This document shows, piece by piece, positions 1 through 6,690 of a DNA stretch of 10,365 nt. Source of the DNA: Patescibacteria group bacterium UBA5124 (GTDB taxonomy: Bacteria > Patescibacteriota > Gracilibacteria > Absconditabacterales > Absconditicoccaceae). The notes under the pieces are model-generated. The model saw only the letters and a program-made list of their open reading frames with translations. It did not search any database and had not been told where the DNA came from. Made by a program: the position numbers and the translations under genes. Numbering within the stretch: the stretch's first letter is position 1; each line of letters opens with the position of its first letter. The stretch is from assembly GCA_002414185.1 (NCBI GenBank), contig DHYS01000028.1, positions 20,562 through 30,926 on the forward strand, given 5' to 3'.

Positions 1-254
1 CGCCACATATTCCATCTCATCAAGAAAAATACGAAACCATCTGCAAACACCTAAAACTACTTATGGAAAGTCCAGCAAAATCCAAAGAAGAAGGAGAAAA
101 AACCAATGAACGCAAAATATTAGAGTTTAGAAAACATCTCTATTCCTATGTCAAAGGATTACCATGATCCAAAGAATTTAAAATAGAATGCAATCAGTAC
201 AAAGAATATCAACCACTCCTCGATCATATAACCAGATTTTTCAACTGATTATAA
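1..254 (+). CDS. Unrecognised protein, C-terminal fragment
   Basis: The 3' part of a gene that enters from the left edge; codons are in phase from base 3, giving 83 residues up to a TAA stop. It contains two in-frame TGA codons (166-168 and 246-248) read as glycine; the first gives K-G-L-P-G-S-K-E-F. The visible part is hydrophilic, rich in Lys and Glu in its first half, and ends in L-L-D-H-I-T-R-F-F-N-G-L. There is no membrane segment and no motif I recognise. It converges with rpsA and shares the terminator between them. I am confident that it is coding because the frame is open, composition is protein-like and the stop sits just before a terminator; the function is unknown. Confidence 0.75.
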
Positions 255-255
255 C

Positions 256-289
256 AAAAAAAAGACGTGAACTCAATCACGTCTTTTTT
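256..289. terminator. Bidirectional Rho-independent terminator between convergent genes
   Basis: A perfect 7-bp stem, GACGTGA (264-270) with TCACGTC (277-283), encloses a 6-nt loop. It is flanked by eight A on the left and six T on the right, so it makes a U-tract in both directions. It lies 9 nt beyond the stop of the left-edge gene and about 28 nt beyond the stop of rpsA, so it can end both transcripts. Confidence 0.9.
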
Positions 290-310
290 CTTATATATGC
301 AATATATTAA

Positions 311-1510
311 TTATTCAGCTGTTTCTTCAGACAACTTCTTAACTACATCTTCCAAACCTTTTGATTTAGGAGCTGCAGCCTTTTTAACTTCCTTCTTTTC
401 TGTTGTTGCAGAAGCATTAAGTTCTTCATTAACTCACTTCATACTAAGTCCAATCTTTCTGTTCTTAGGATCAAGTAAGATAATCTTAGCTTTAACAATT
501 TGTCCAAGCTTAACAACTTCATTTGGATTTTGTGTTGTCTTTTGAGATAATTCACTAAGGTGAATCAATCCATTAATATCATTGAACACTCTGATAAATA
601 CTCCATAAGGAACGTATCTGATCACTTCTCCTTCGATAACATCTCCAACTTTGTGATGTTTTGGAAGTTCTGTCCATGGATCATCCTTCAATTTCTTACT
701 AGAAAGTGAAATCTTTCCATTTTCAAGTCCAATAACCTTAACACTGATCTTATCTCCAATCTTTCCAAGCTTATCAATATCATTAACGTGTCCATATGTG
801 ATTTCTGAAATGTGAACAAGTCCTTCAACTGTACCTCCGATAGTCACGAAAAGTCCGTATGAAGATACTCCACTCACAACTCCATCAAATATTTTTCCAA
901 CTTCAAGTTGTTTGAGTACATTTTCTCTTTCTTCTTTAAGAGCTTCTCTTTCAGATAAGATAATTCTCTTTTCTTCTTCATCGATATTGATGATTCTCAC
1001 TCTCAATTCTTGTCCAATCAAATCCAATAATTTTTCAAAGATAGCTTCTTGATCACCATCTTCAACTCTTGGGTAGTGGATAGGAGCCAATTGTGACAAT
1101 GGAACGAATCCTTTGATACCGTGCATATCTACCAACAAACCTCCAAGATTTGCTTCTGTAGGGATCACAGTAATCACTTCATCAGCTTCAAACTTCTTCA
1201 AAATAGCCTTCCATACGTCAAATTGAAGCAATTTAGTAATAGAAACAATATAATGACCATCTTCATGTCTGATATTTGGATTTACTATTTCTACTTCTAT
1301 TTCTTTACCTGGAGTCAAATCATATCCAGATCTTTCAAGTTCTTTAACTTCTTTTGAAAGGATAATTCCAGTAAATGCATCATCTGCACAGTTTACTAAA
1401 ACTCCATTATTAATTTTCTTTAAAACAGTACCTTTTACCTTTTGACCTTCTTTGATCAAAGGAATAGTATATTGGCTAGCAGGTTTAGCTGCTACTTTTT
1501 CTTTAGCCAT
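311..1510 (-). CDS. rpsA: 30S ribosomal protein S1 (four S1 domains)
   Basis: A 399-aa protein with four S1 RNA-binding (OB-fold) domains at about residues 20-93, 106-187, 203-272 and 287-357. The last two are the most canonical, with S-Y-G-L-F-V and P-Y-G-V-F-I strands followed by G-L-V-H-I-S-E and G-L-I-H-L-S-E. S1 binds mRNA on the small ribosomal subunit and helps to start translation. Four domains is fewer than the six of E. coli and resembles the shorter S1 proteins of many other bacteria. One in-frame TGA (434-436) follows L-S-M-K and is read as Gly; stopping there would remove the 40-residue Lys/Ala/Glu-rich tail. The ATG at 1510 gives a natural start (M-A-K-E-K); the leader has no Shine-Dalgarno sequence. 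It lies 57 nt downstream of rpsO with no clear terminator between, so the two are probably co-transcribed. Confidence 0.95.
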
Positions 1511-1567
1511 AAAAATAAAACGTTATAAAAATAAAAAAGAATAATTTTTTGCTAACAATCTATATAA

Positions 1568-1831
1568 TTAAACTTTAAGTCCAACTTTTTTAGAAATAGC
1601 TGTGTACGTATCAATGTTTGTTTCTTTCAAGTATCTTAAGAATTTTCTTCTTTTAGCTACTTTTTTCAAAAGACTTCTTTTTGCATCAAAATCTTTTTTG
1701 TGAGTTGCTACATGTTCTTGTAGCATTTTGATTTCATCTGAAAGCAATCCAATTTGCATTTCTGGAGATCATGTGTCTTTGTCATGTCTCTTGAAAGTTA
1801 CTTCTTCTGTTTTTTTAACTGTCTTAACCAT
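1568..1831 (-). CDS. rpsO: 30S ribosomal protein S15
   Basis: An 87-aa protein, close to the usual 88-89. S15 binds 16S rRNA in the central domain and organises the platform of the small subunit. Family signatures are D-K-D-T-G-S-P-E (residues 17-24), M-Q-I-G-L-L-S-D-E-I, H-V-A-T-H-K-K-D-F-D-A-K-R-S-L-L and K-R-R-K-F-L-R-Y-L-K. The glycine in the almost invariant D-T-G-S-P-E is a TGA codon (1769-1771), which is the clearest proof in the window that TGA means glycine here. Starting after that codon would lose the N-terminal helix, so the ATG at 1831 (M-V-K-T-V-K-K-T) is the correct start. The gene sits between tRNA-Arg and rpsA on the same strand. The leader is AT-rich and has no Shine-Dalgarno motif. 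Confidence 0.97.
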
Positions 1832-1852
1832 GAGAATAATAAATAAAAAGAT

Positions 1853-1879
1853 AAAAAATCTGATACAAAACACGCAGAT
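1853..1879 (-). terminator. Weak hairpin with T-run after tRNA-Arg
   Basis: Read on the minus strand, ATCTG (1879-1875) can pair with CAGAT (1862-1858) across a 12-nt loop, and five T follow (1857-1853). The stem is only 5 bp, so it would end or attenuate transcription poorly. It lies between the tRNA and rpsO and might partly separate them, or it could be chance in AT-rich DNA. Confidence 0.25.
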
Positions 1880-1904
1880 GGTTATTCCGATAGTGTAATG
1901 TATA

Positions 1905-1977
1905 TACCCCTGACAGGACTCGAACCTGTATTTACCCCTTAGGAGAGGGTCGTTCTATCCCGTTGAACTACAAGAGC
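1905..1977 (-). tRNA. tRNA-Arg, anticodon CCU
   Basis: A 73-nt cloverleaf on the minus strand. The acceptor stem pairs GCTCTTG (1977-1971) with CAGGGGT (1912-1906) using three G-U wobbles. The D arm pairs GTTC with GAAC, the anticodon stem ACCCT with GGGGT (one G-U), and the T arm ACAGG with CCTGT around TTCGAGT. The anticodon loop C-T-C-C-T-A-A puts CCU at positions 34-36, which decodes AGG, a rare arginine codon in this window. The discriminator base is A. No 3' CCA is encoded (the next bases are TAT), so a CCA-adding enzyme must finish it. It lies upstream of rpsO on the same strand. Confidence 0.93.
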
Positions 1978-2027
1978 TCATTTTTGAACCTGTTGTCCTC
2001 AGCAAGTGCGTCAACTTTTATTTTTTT

Positions 2028-2065
2028 ACTATTAAAAATCAAGATATTTTTTAGATTTTAATAGT
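2028..2065. repeat. Imperfect inverted repeat in the divergent intergenic region
   Basis: ACTATTAAAAATC (2028-2040) is matched in reverse by GATTTTAATAGT (2054-2065), 12 pairs with one bulged base and a 13-nt spacer. There is no T-run on the proper side for a terminator in either direction. It could be an operator between divergent promoters or a chance palindrome in DNA that is more than 85% A+T here. Confidence 0.4.
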
Positions 2066-2145
2066 ACATTTTAATATCAAATAATTTTATATTCCATAAT
2101 CTAATTTACAATTATCAACATAAGGTTTCAAATTCTAATTTCCCC

Positions 2146-2173
2146 TTGAAATCTAGGAAATATTTTCTATATT
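2146..2173 (+). promoter_or_regulatory. Sigma70-type promoter of the 190-aa hypothetical gene
   Basis: TTGAAA (2146-2151) and TATATT (2168-2173) are spaced by 16 nt, giving an expected transcription start near 2180 and a leader of only about 17 nt before the ATG at 2197. An 8-bp inverted repeat, ATTTTCTA (2162-2169) with TAGAAAAT (2175-2182), covers the -10 element and could be a repressor site. The position of this promoter argues against any start codon upstream of 2197. Confidence 0.6.
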
Positions 2174-2196
2174 GTAGAAAATTTTATTTTTTACGT

Positions 2197-2769
2197 ATGC
2201 AAAATATGCTTTTTGATTTTCAAGCTTTCGTAGAAGAACTCAGAGAAAAAGCAGAAAAAAAACAAATTGTAGAAAAATACGAACAATTCATAGGACCAAT
2301 TCAAGGAGACATAAAAGATCAAGACTGGTACACAGAATACCTTTCTAAATTTTCTCCAGTAGAATATAATATTCCAGAAGAACTCAAAGACGACTTTGAT
2401 CGAGATCTTCTCCAACAATTAGTAATCGGATCTTTCAGTAGTGATTATGAACTCAAAAAAGAAGAAGGTAAAGCTCTCAAAGAACTCTACATAGCAGTTA
2501 AAAGCGGAGATCAAAGTGTAGTAAAAACTATTTCAGAACTTCGATCATTTCAGATTCTTAGACTCTACGAAATCTACATAGAAGAACAAATGAATCTTCA
2601 TGCACTTCAATTTGAAGATGAAAACGAAAAAGTAGCTATTTTATGAGAAAGAGAATCAAGAATCAAAAGACGAAAAGCAGTCTTAGATACTATGGACAAA
2701 GAAGAAATTGCTGCAAAAGCAAAAGTGGAACAAGAAAACAAACTCGGTGATCTTATGAGTCAACTCTAG
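2197..2769 (+). CDS. Hypothetical 190-aa acidic, helical cytoplasmic protein
   Basis: I do not recognise this family. The 190-residue product is strongly charged, with stretches of Glu/Lys that look like long helices or coiled coil (about residues 10-30, 85-130 and 145-185), a central W-Y-T-E-Y-L-S-K-F segment, no cysteine and no membrane segment. One in-frame TGA (2644-2646) is Gly within A-I-L-G-E-R-E-S-R-I-K-R-R-K; a CGA codon in that K-R-R-K run fits Arg well and Trp poorly. The frame is open upstream to 2146, but the promoter falls there, so ATG 2197 (M-Q-N-M-L-F-D-F) is preferred; ATG 2206 is an alternative. It stops with TAG, followed 22 nt later by a terminator. It is a single-gene unit converging on the pilus operon; nothing ties it to pili except position. 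Confidence 0.85.
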
Positions 2770-2791
2770 TCATTCTCTCTCCACACATAAC

Positions 2792-2824
2792 AAAAAATCT
2801 CACATGGATATGTGAGATTTTTTT
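2792..2824. terminator. Bidirectional Rho-independent terminator
   Basis: TCTCACAT (2798-2805) pairs perfectly with ATGTGAGA (2810-2817) around a GGAT loop, with six A before and seven T after that can extend the stem. It ends the hypothetical gene at 2769 (+) and lies just beyond the last pilus gene, which stops at 2834 (-), serving both strands. Confidence 0.9.
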
Positions 2825-2833
2825 CTTAAATAT

Positions 2834-3703
2834 TTATTCTATACCTAAACTCGTCTCAATCAAATACGATGGAACAGGTTGTTTATAAATAGCTTCTAAA
2901 CCAAGTTTTTGTCATCCTGCAGCACCAAGACTTTTGATTCCATATTGCTGCAAAGGAAGTGATTCACCTTCTGGCAATTGTAAACAAAAAGAAAACTCAT
3001 GATCAGAAGTATTAGCTATTACCAAGTAATTTTGAAAATCATTTGAGGTCTTCCAACTCAACAAAGGAAAATCTTCAAGAGAAGAAAATACTCCATCTAT
3101 TTTATTATTAAATTGTTCAAAAATATTTCATTCAAACATTCCTGTCATAAACACTATTCCATTTTGATATAATTCATTTCATAAAGTTACCAAGAATCCA
3201 AGAGAAACCGTTCAAGGCGACTGATTTTCTAACAAAGTAAATTGTCCCAATAAAGCACTTTTATTTGTATAAGATATTCCCGTACCAAAACTTTCAACAA
3301 TAGATCACTCATAATTATCAAAAAACAAAGGAATCATCAAAGTTTTTCACGATCATATCACAAAAGGACTTGTACAAGTAGTAGACCAAACATCCGTAGA
3401 AAGCAATGAAGATCTACCTGAAAGCGTTGATTCAAAACCCTGACTTCAGCTAAATATAAAATTTTGCAACACTACATCATCTCCAGATCATACACCATAC
3501 GAAAATCACAAACCACGTCATTTAACTTGAGTTAAAGCTAATTCAATACCAGCCTTTGATAAGTAATACGTTTTATAATAAGAAGCAACTTGAGAATATT
3601 GTACAAACATATTTTTGATAAAATGCACTGTTAGTAATCCCAACAGAGAACAAGCAATCAAAATAAACAATACCATCAGACTAATATTTCATTTCTTTTT
3701 CAT
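2834..3703 (-). CDS. GspK/PilX-like minor prepilin
   Basis: A 289-aa protein with a five-residue leader, M-K-K-K-G, a cleavage site before N-I-S-L-M, and a hydrophobic helix at about residues 9-28 (M-V-L-F-I-L-I-A-C-S-L-L-G-L-L). The glutamate usual at mature position 5 is replaced by Met. That absence is typical of GspK/PilX, the pilin at the very tip, whose first residue has no preceding subunit to contact. Large size and last place in an H-I-J-K order support the call. About twelve in-frame TGA codons give Gly, including the cleavage-site Gly (3689-3691) and G-S-G-K, so the gene is unreadable under the standard code. It begins 5 nt after the preceding prepilin stops. Sequence similarity beyond the N-terminus is not recognisable to me, so the family call rests on N-terminus, size and position. 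Confidence 0.75.
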
Positions 3704-3708
3704 AGATA

Positions 3709-4335
3709 TTATTTGAGACTATAAAATTGTTGAAATGGCAAAACCACACGTCTAGTCCATTCCAATGAAGAGAAACTAGGACTATACACTGTCAAAAACA
3801 TCCAAAATCCAGGATGTTGAAGTTTTAGAAAAACGTGTTCAGTATTTTCAGATTGTAAAACAGATTCATTAGATTCTCGAGGTATTACTTTAAATTTCAC
3901 ACGAGAAAGCTGTACAATAGTTGACTGAGTAAGAGAGATATCTTTCATTCATTCACGCTGCAGTACCAATATACAAGGATCAGCAGATACTTCCGCAGAG
4001 AATCCAGTAATTCCCAGATTTGGATCTATACAGTTTCCCGTAGTAAATAAAGCAAGAGCTCATTCTTCACCCGTTAGATATAAGGTATCAACAAATCATT
4101 TTGTAGCTTCAAGTGAAGTATATTTAGTATAATCTATACTCGATTTTTCTGAAATATTTTGAAGAATTTGTGAAAAAGAAAATACTTCTCCCATCACGTT
4201 TTTTTCTGATTGTAAACGAAAAGTAATCTGAGAAACTGTAGCATAAGTTCTAAACAAAACCACAGACAATACTCAGACTATTCCTATCACTATCATCAAC
4301 TCCAATAGCGTAAATCATGATTTTTTTGTAAACAT
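3709..4335 (-). CDS. GspJ/PilW-like minor prepilin
   Basis: A 208-aa class III-type prepilin: leader M-F-T-K-K-S-G, then F-T-L-L-E-L-M-I-V-I-G-I-V-G-V-L-S-V-V-L-F as the N-terminal helix, with Glu at mature position 5. The prepilin peptidase would cut after Gly7, which is a TGA codon (4315-4317); four further TGA codons give Gly. The ectodomain has a cysteine pair (Cys102, Cys121) that could form the disulfide loop common in type IV pilins. Third in the H-I-J-K order of minor pilins, it probably helps to initiate the fibre. It is tightly packed, 6 nt after the preceding gene and 5 nt before the next. The J/W assignment follows from order and size, not from a diagnostic motif. Confidence 0.82.
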
Positions 4336-4341
4336 ACTACA

Positions 4342-4962
4342 CTAATAATTTCAGATAAAACTTTCCAAAACCACATCTCCTGTAGTCAATCATCTTCTGT
4401 AGAGCACGTGAGATTCCACTTTTACAATACGATCCATAGGCAATATTTTTCCATTTTCAACTACTCCTGTAAACACCACATATCTTGCAAAAATCGTAGG
4501 AGATCATTGAGTGTCATATGTATAAACAATACTACCCAATTGTTCTCATGATAACAAATACAAAGCATTATCCTCCAACTTTTTATCAAAACTTGAAGTG
4601 AAATCAGCTTTTGAAACTGATATAATTTCTTCTGGATCAAAACCAATCTGCCAAAAAGAATCCATATTTCACGAAAATAAATAATCTCTACATACCATAT
4701 CCAAATCTACATCCGTTTCTTGATAAGCTCTATTTACTACACAATTCCAAGGCAGTCATGCCAAACGATTTGAATCTCTAAGAGAATAAACCAGATCCAT
4801 AGATTCTTTAGCCAAAAATGTAGCTGTAGTCTTAGTTTCTATCCCATCCATCACACTCATATTATACAACACCATCCTCAACACAGCCAATACTCCAACA
4901 GAAAAAACAGCAATCACTATCATCATTTCTATAAGCGTAAATCACTTTTTTTTCAACATCAT
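4342..4962 (-). CDS. GspI/PilV-like minor prepilin
   Basis: A 206-aa prepilin with leader M-M-L-K-K-K-G and N-terminal helix F-T-L-I-E-M-M-I-V-I-A-V-F-S-V-G-V-L-A-V-L, with Glu5 present. The cleavage-site Gly is a TGA codon (4942-4944), and six more TGA codons give Gly. The ectodomain carries Cys74 and Cys91, a likely disulfide pair, and an L-R-D-S-N-R segment. The start is ambiguous: ATG at 4974, 4962 and 4959 are all in frame. I chose 4962 because it gives a seven-residue leader like the two neighbouring prepilins; 4974 would start 3 nt after the upstream stop, suiting translational coupling. It ends in TAG. Second in the H-I-J-K order; role as a fibre-initiating minor pilin is inferred. 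Confidence 0.82.
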
Positions 4963-4977
4963 AAGATACAACATATA

Positions 4978-5508
4978 TTATAAATCTGAATTTTCTTCAC
5001 ACGCAACCTGACGAAGTTTACACAAATCATGTTCCACACGAAAACACGAACGAACATGTTCTCTTCCTACAACAATAGCAAAAGAAGCCATATCTCACGT
5101 AATTCAATCAGCAGATATATCACAAGACATACGATAAGGATAGAGAGCTATTCATATATTATCAGAGTAATCATCTCACAATTTTACATTTGTAATAGTC
5201 AGTTTTTGATTTTCAAATCACGAAAGAAAGAAATCATTTTCTCAGCTAAACAAATAATCAAATCCATGATTTCCCGATCATATAAGAAGAGTAAGTTTTT
5301 CATACCTTTTTCCCGCAGAATAATTTGACGTCATAGCCTGAGAAAATATCGTAGAATACGTTTGTACAAATTCTTCTTTTATGGTTTGCACATTTAGATC
5401 ATCAATACGACGAGATCCAAACCTCATAGTAATCGTCATCAAAATTGCGACAATAGCTATCACTATCATTATTTCCAAAAGCGTATATCAATTTTTTTTT
5501 CAATACAT
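4978..5508 (-). CDS. GspH/FimT-like minor prepilin
   Basis: A 176-aa prepilin. The leader is M-Y-G-K-K-N-G, in which both glycines are TGA codons (5500-5502 and 5488-5490), followed by Y-T-L-L-E-I-M-I-V-I-A-I-V-A-I-L-M-T-I and the R-F-G-S-R-R segment after the helix. The second TGA is the prepilin peptidase cleavage residue. Seven more TGA codons give Gly in the ectodomain, including L-L-I-G-S-G-N-H-G. Four cysteines cluster at the C-terminal end (129, 155, 163, 170). First of four prepilins in the H-I-J-K order, and the size fits GspH/FimT. Its ATG follows directly on the T-run of a terminator-like hairpin after pilC, so its expression may be set by read-through. Confidence 0.85.
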
Positions 5509-5510
5509 AC

Positions 5511-5536
5511 AAAAAAAGGAGATATAAATCTCCTCC
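5511..5536 (-). terminator. Terminator-like hairpin between pilC and the prepilin genes
   Basis: On the minus strand GGAGAT (5533-5528) pairs with ATCTCC (5523-5518) around a 4-nt loop and is followed by seven T (5517-5511), ending 2 nt before the fimT-like ATG at 5508. It has the form of an intrinsic terminator, with a modest 6-bp stem, so it may stop only part of the transcripts and reduce prepilin output relative to pilC. The left arm also contains GGAGG, the only strong anti-SD-like string seen near a start, but it is about 23 nt from the ATG unless the hairpin folds. A weak -10-like TATAGT (5544-5539) just upstream has no well-spaced -35. Confidence 0.6.
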
Positions 5537-5571
5537 ATACTATACTTTACCTATATTATTTCAATAAATTT

Positions 5572-6687
5572 TTAACCAACACCAGCACCTTCCATAATCT
5601 GTAAAATCAATCCAAACACGGCTAGAGCAATTACCAGCACAACACCTCATATTGCTATAAGCATCACAGGTTCTATCAGTTTTGATAAACGATTGATAGA
5701 GACATTCAATTCTCCATCATACATAGTCAAAACATTTTCCAATGTTGTAGGAAGGTTTGCAGTTTGTTCTCCTACTTTGATCATAGCTGGCACATCTGGA
5801 GGCAAAAGATCTGTTTCCAGTTTGAGATTATCATAAATATTTTCTCATCTCTGTAATCCTGCCAATACTCTTTCTATCATTTCCTGATATGCTGCGATTC
5901 CAAGGATATCTCTAAGAAGCTGAAACGTTTGAAGATAATTCATACCAGAACTCAGCATGAGTCTCAAATATCTACAAAATTTTACAACATAATAATATTT
6001 TGTCATTTTTCCAATCAAAGGAACATTAATCAAAAATGTAAACCAGCTTTTCTTTCCTTTTTCTGTAGAAAAAAATATAAATGCAAAAAATCATACAATA
6101 GCTGCTCACCAAGACAAAGAAATCCAATTGTTTTGCAAAAATAGTGCAAAATTTCTCAGAGCTAAAGTCAAAGGAGGTATCTGAATTCATTGAAAACTAT
6201 CCGCTATAGAAAAGATTCCCGGCAAAACAAACATAAACAAACTAATCACTGCTATTATCGCTACAGCCAACAAAACAATAGGATAAATCATAGCTCAAAT
6301 ATATTTATTTTTGATATCATCGACATACGTATATTCAGCAGCTAATGAGGCTAATACTTTAGGCAAATTTCCAGATACTTCACCAGTCTTAATAATACTA
6401 TAATCCCCTTCATCAAAATAATCTGACAATCTATTGAGTGCATACGACAAAGGTTTACCTTTTTTCACATAAGTAAGAATCGTTTTTGCAATATCTCTCA
6501 AAGCAAAATTATCAGTAGATTCTATAAGCAAATTCAGAGCATCTACTACAGATACTCCACCTTTCAAAAGATAAGAAAGTTCTTTAAAGAAAATAATTTT
6601 ATCTTTACTAGAAAAACGAGACTTATCAATCGATTGCAAAGTCGAAACAATAATTCCATCCAAAAAAGATTTCTTTTCGTTTTCCAT
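5572..6687 (-). CDS. pilC: Type IV pilus inner-membrane platform protein PilC (GspF family)
   Basis: A 371-aa polytopic protein, slightly short of the usual 400. PilC is the inner-membrane platform on which the extension and retraction ATPases act. It has two T2SF domains: the first (about 30-130) with F-F-K-E-L-S-Y-L-L-K-G-G-V-S-V-V-D-A-L and G-E-V-S-G-N-L-P-K-V-L, the second (about 235-330) with F-C-R-Y-L-R-L-M-L-S-S-G-M and the matching G-E-Q-T-A-N-L-P-T-T-L. Membrane segments lie near 132-156, 188-207 and 340-364. Six TGA codons give Gly, one of which (6292-6294) begins the first membrane segment and another lies in the last (A-I-G-G-V-V). The ATG at 6687 is 3 nt after the PilO-like stop; a TTG at 6690 is also in frame. 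A hairpin follows the gene. Confidence 0.95.
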
Positions 6688-6690
6688 CAA

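Larger units (their letters stand above)
1978..2196. other. Divergent intergenic region
   Basis: This 219-bp stretch separates the leftward tRNA-rpsO-rpsA unit from the rightward hypothetical gene and should hold promoters for both. The rightward promoter is convincing and listed separately. For the leftward unit I see TTGACG on the minus strand (2014-2009), but no good -10 at 16-18 nt, so I do not call a promoter. The rest is very AT-rich and shows no open reading frame or RNA fold that I trust apart from one inverted repeat. Confidence 0.6.

Noticed and set aside
267..1357. Plus-strand open frames opposite rpsA, including one starting in the terminator
   Set aside because: They are antisense shadows of the well-supported S1 gene and have low-complexity Phe/Ser/Tyr-rich translations.
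2028..2065. A terminator or riboswitch in the divergent intergenic region
   Set aside because: The repeat is AT-only apart from two pairs, has no T-run on the correct side in either direction and shows no further fold; it is kept only as an inverted repeat.
2146..2196. An upstream in-frame start for the 190-aa gene at 2146
   Set aside because: The -35 and -10 elements fall within this stretch, and the extra N-terminal residues look unlike the rest of the protein; ATG 2197 fits better.
2197..2769. Possible CGA-to-Trp reassignment, as reported in some related CPR bacteria
   Set aside because: CGA falls in basic K-R-R-K and in ordinary Arg contexts such as L-R-S-G-E-G of the aminopeptidase; nothing favours Trp.
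2834..5508. Many short interrupted frames that look like pseudogenes in the prepilin region
   Set aside because: Every interruption is a TGA; reading it as Gly gives full-length prepilins with correct leaders, so they are intact genes and not decay.
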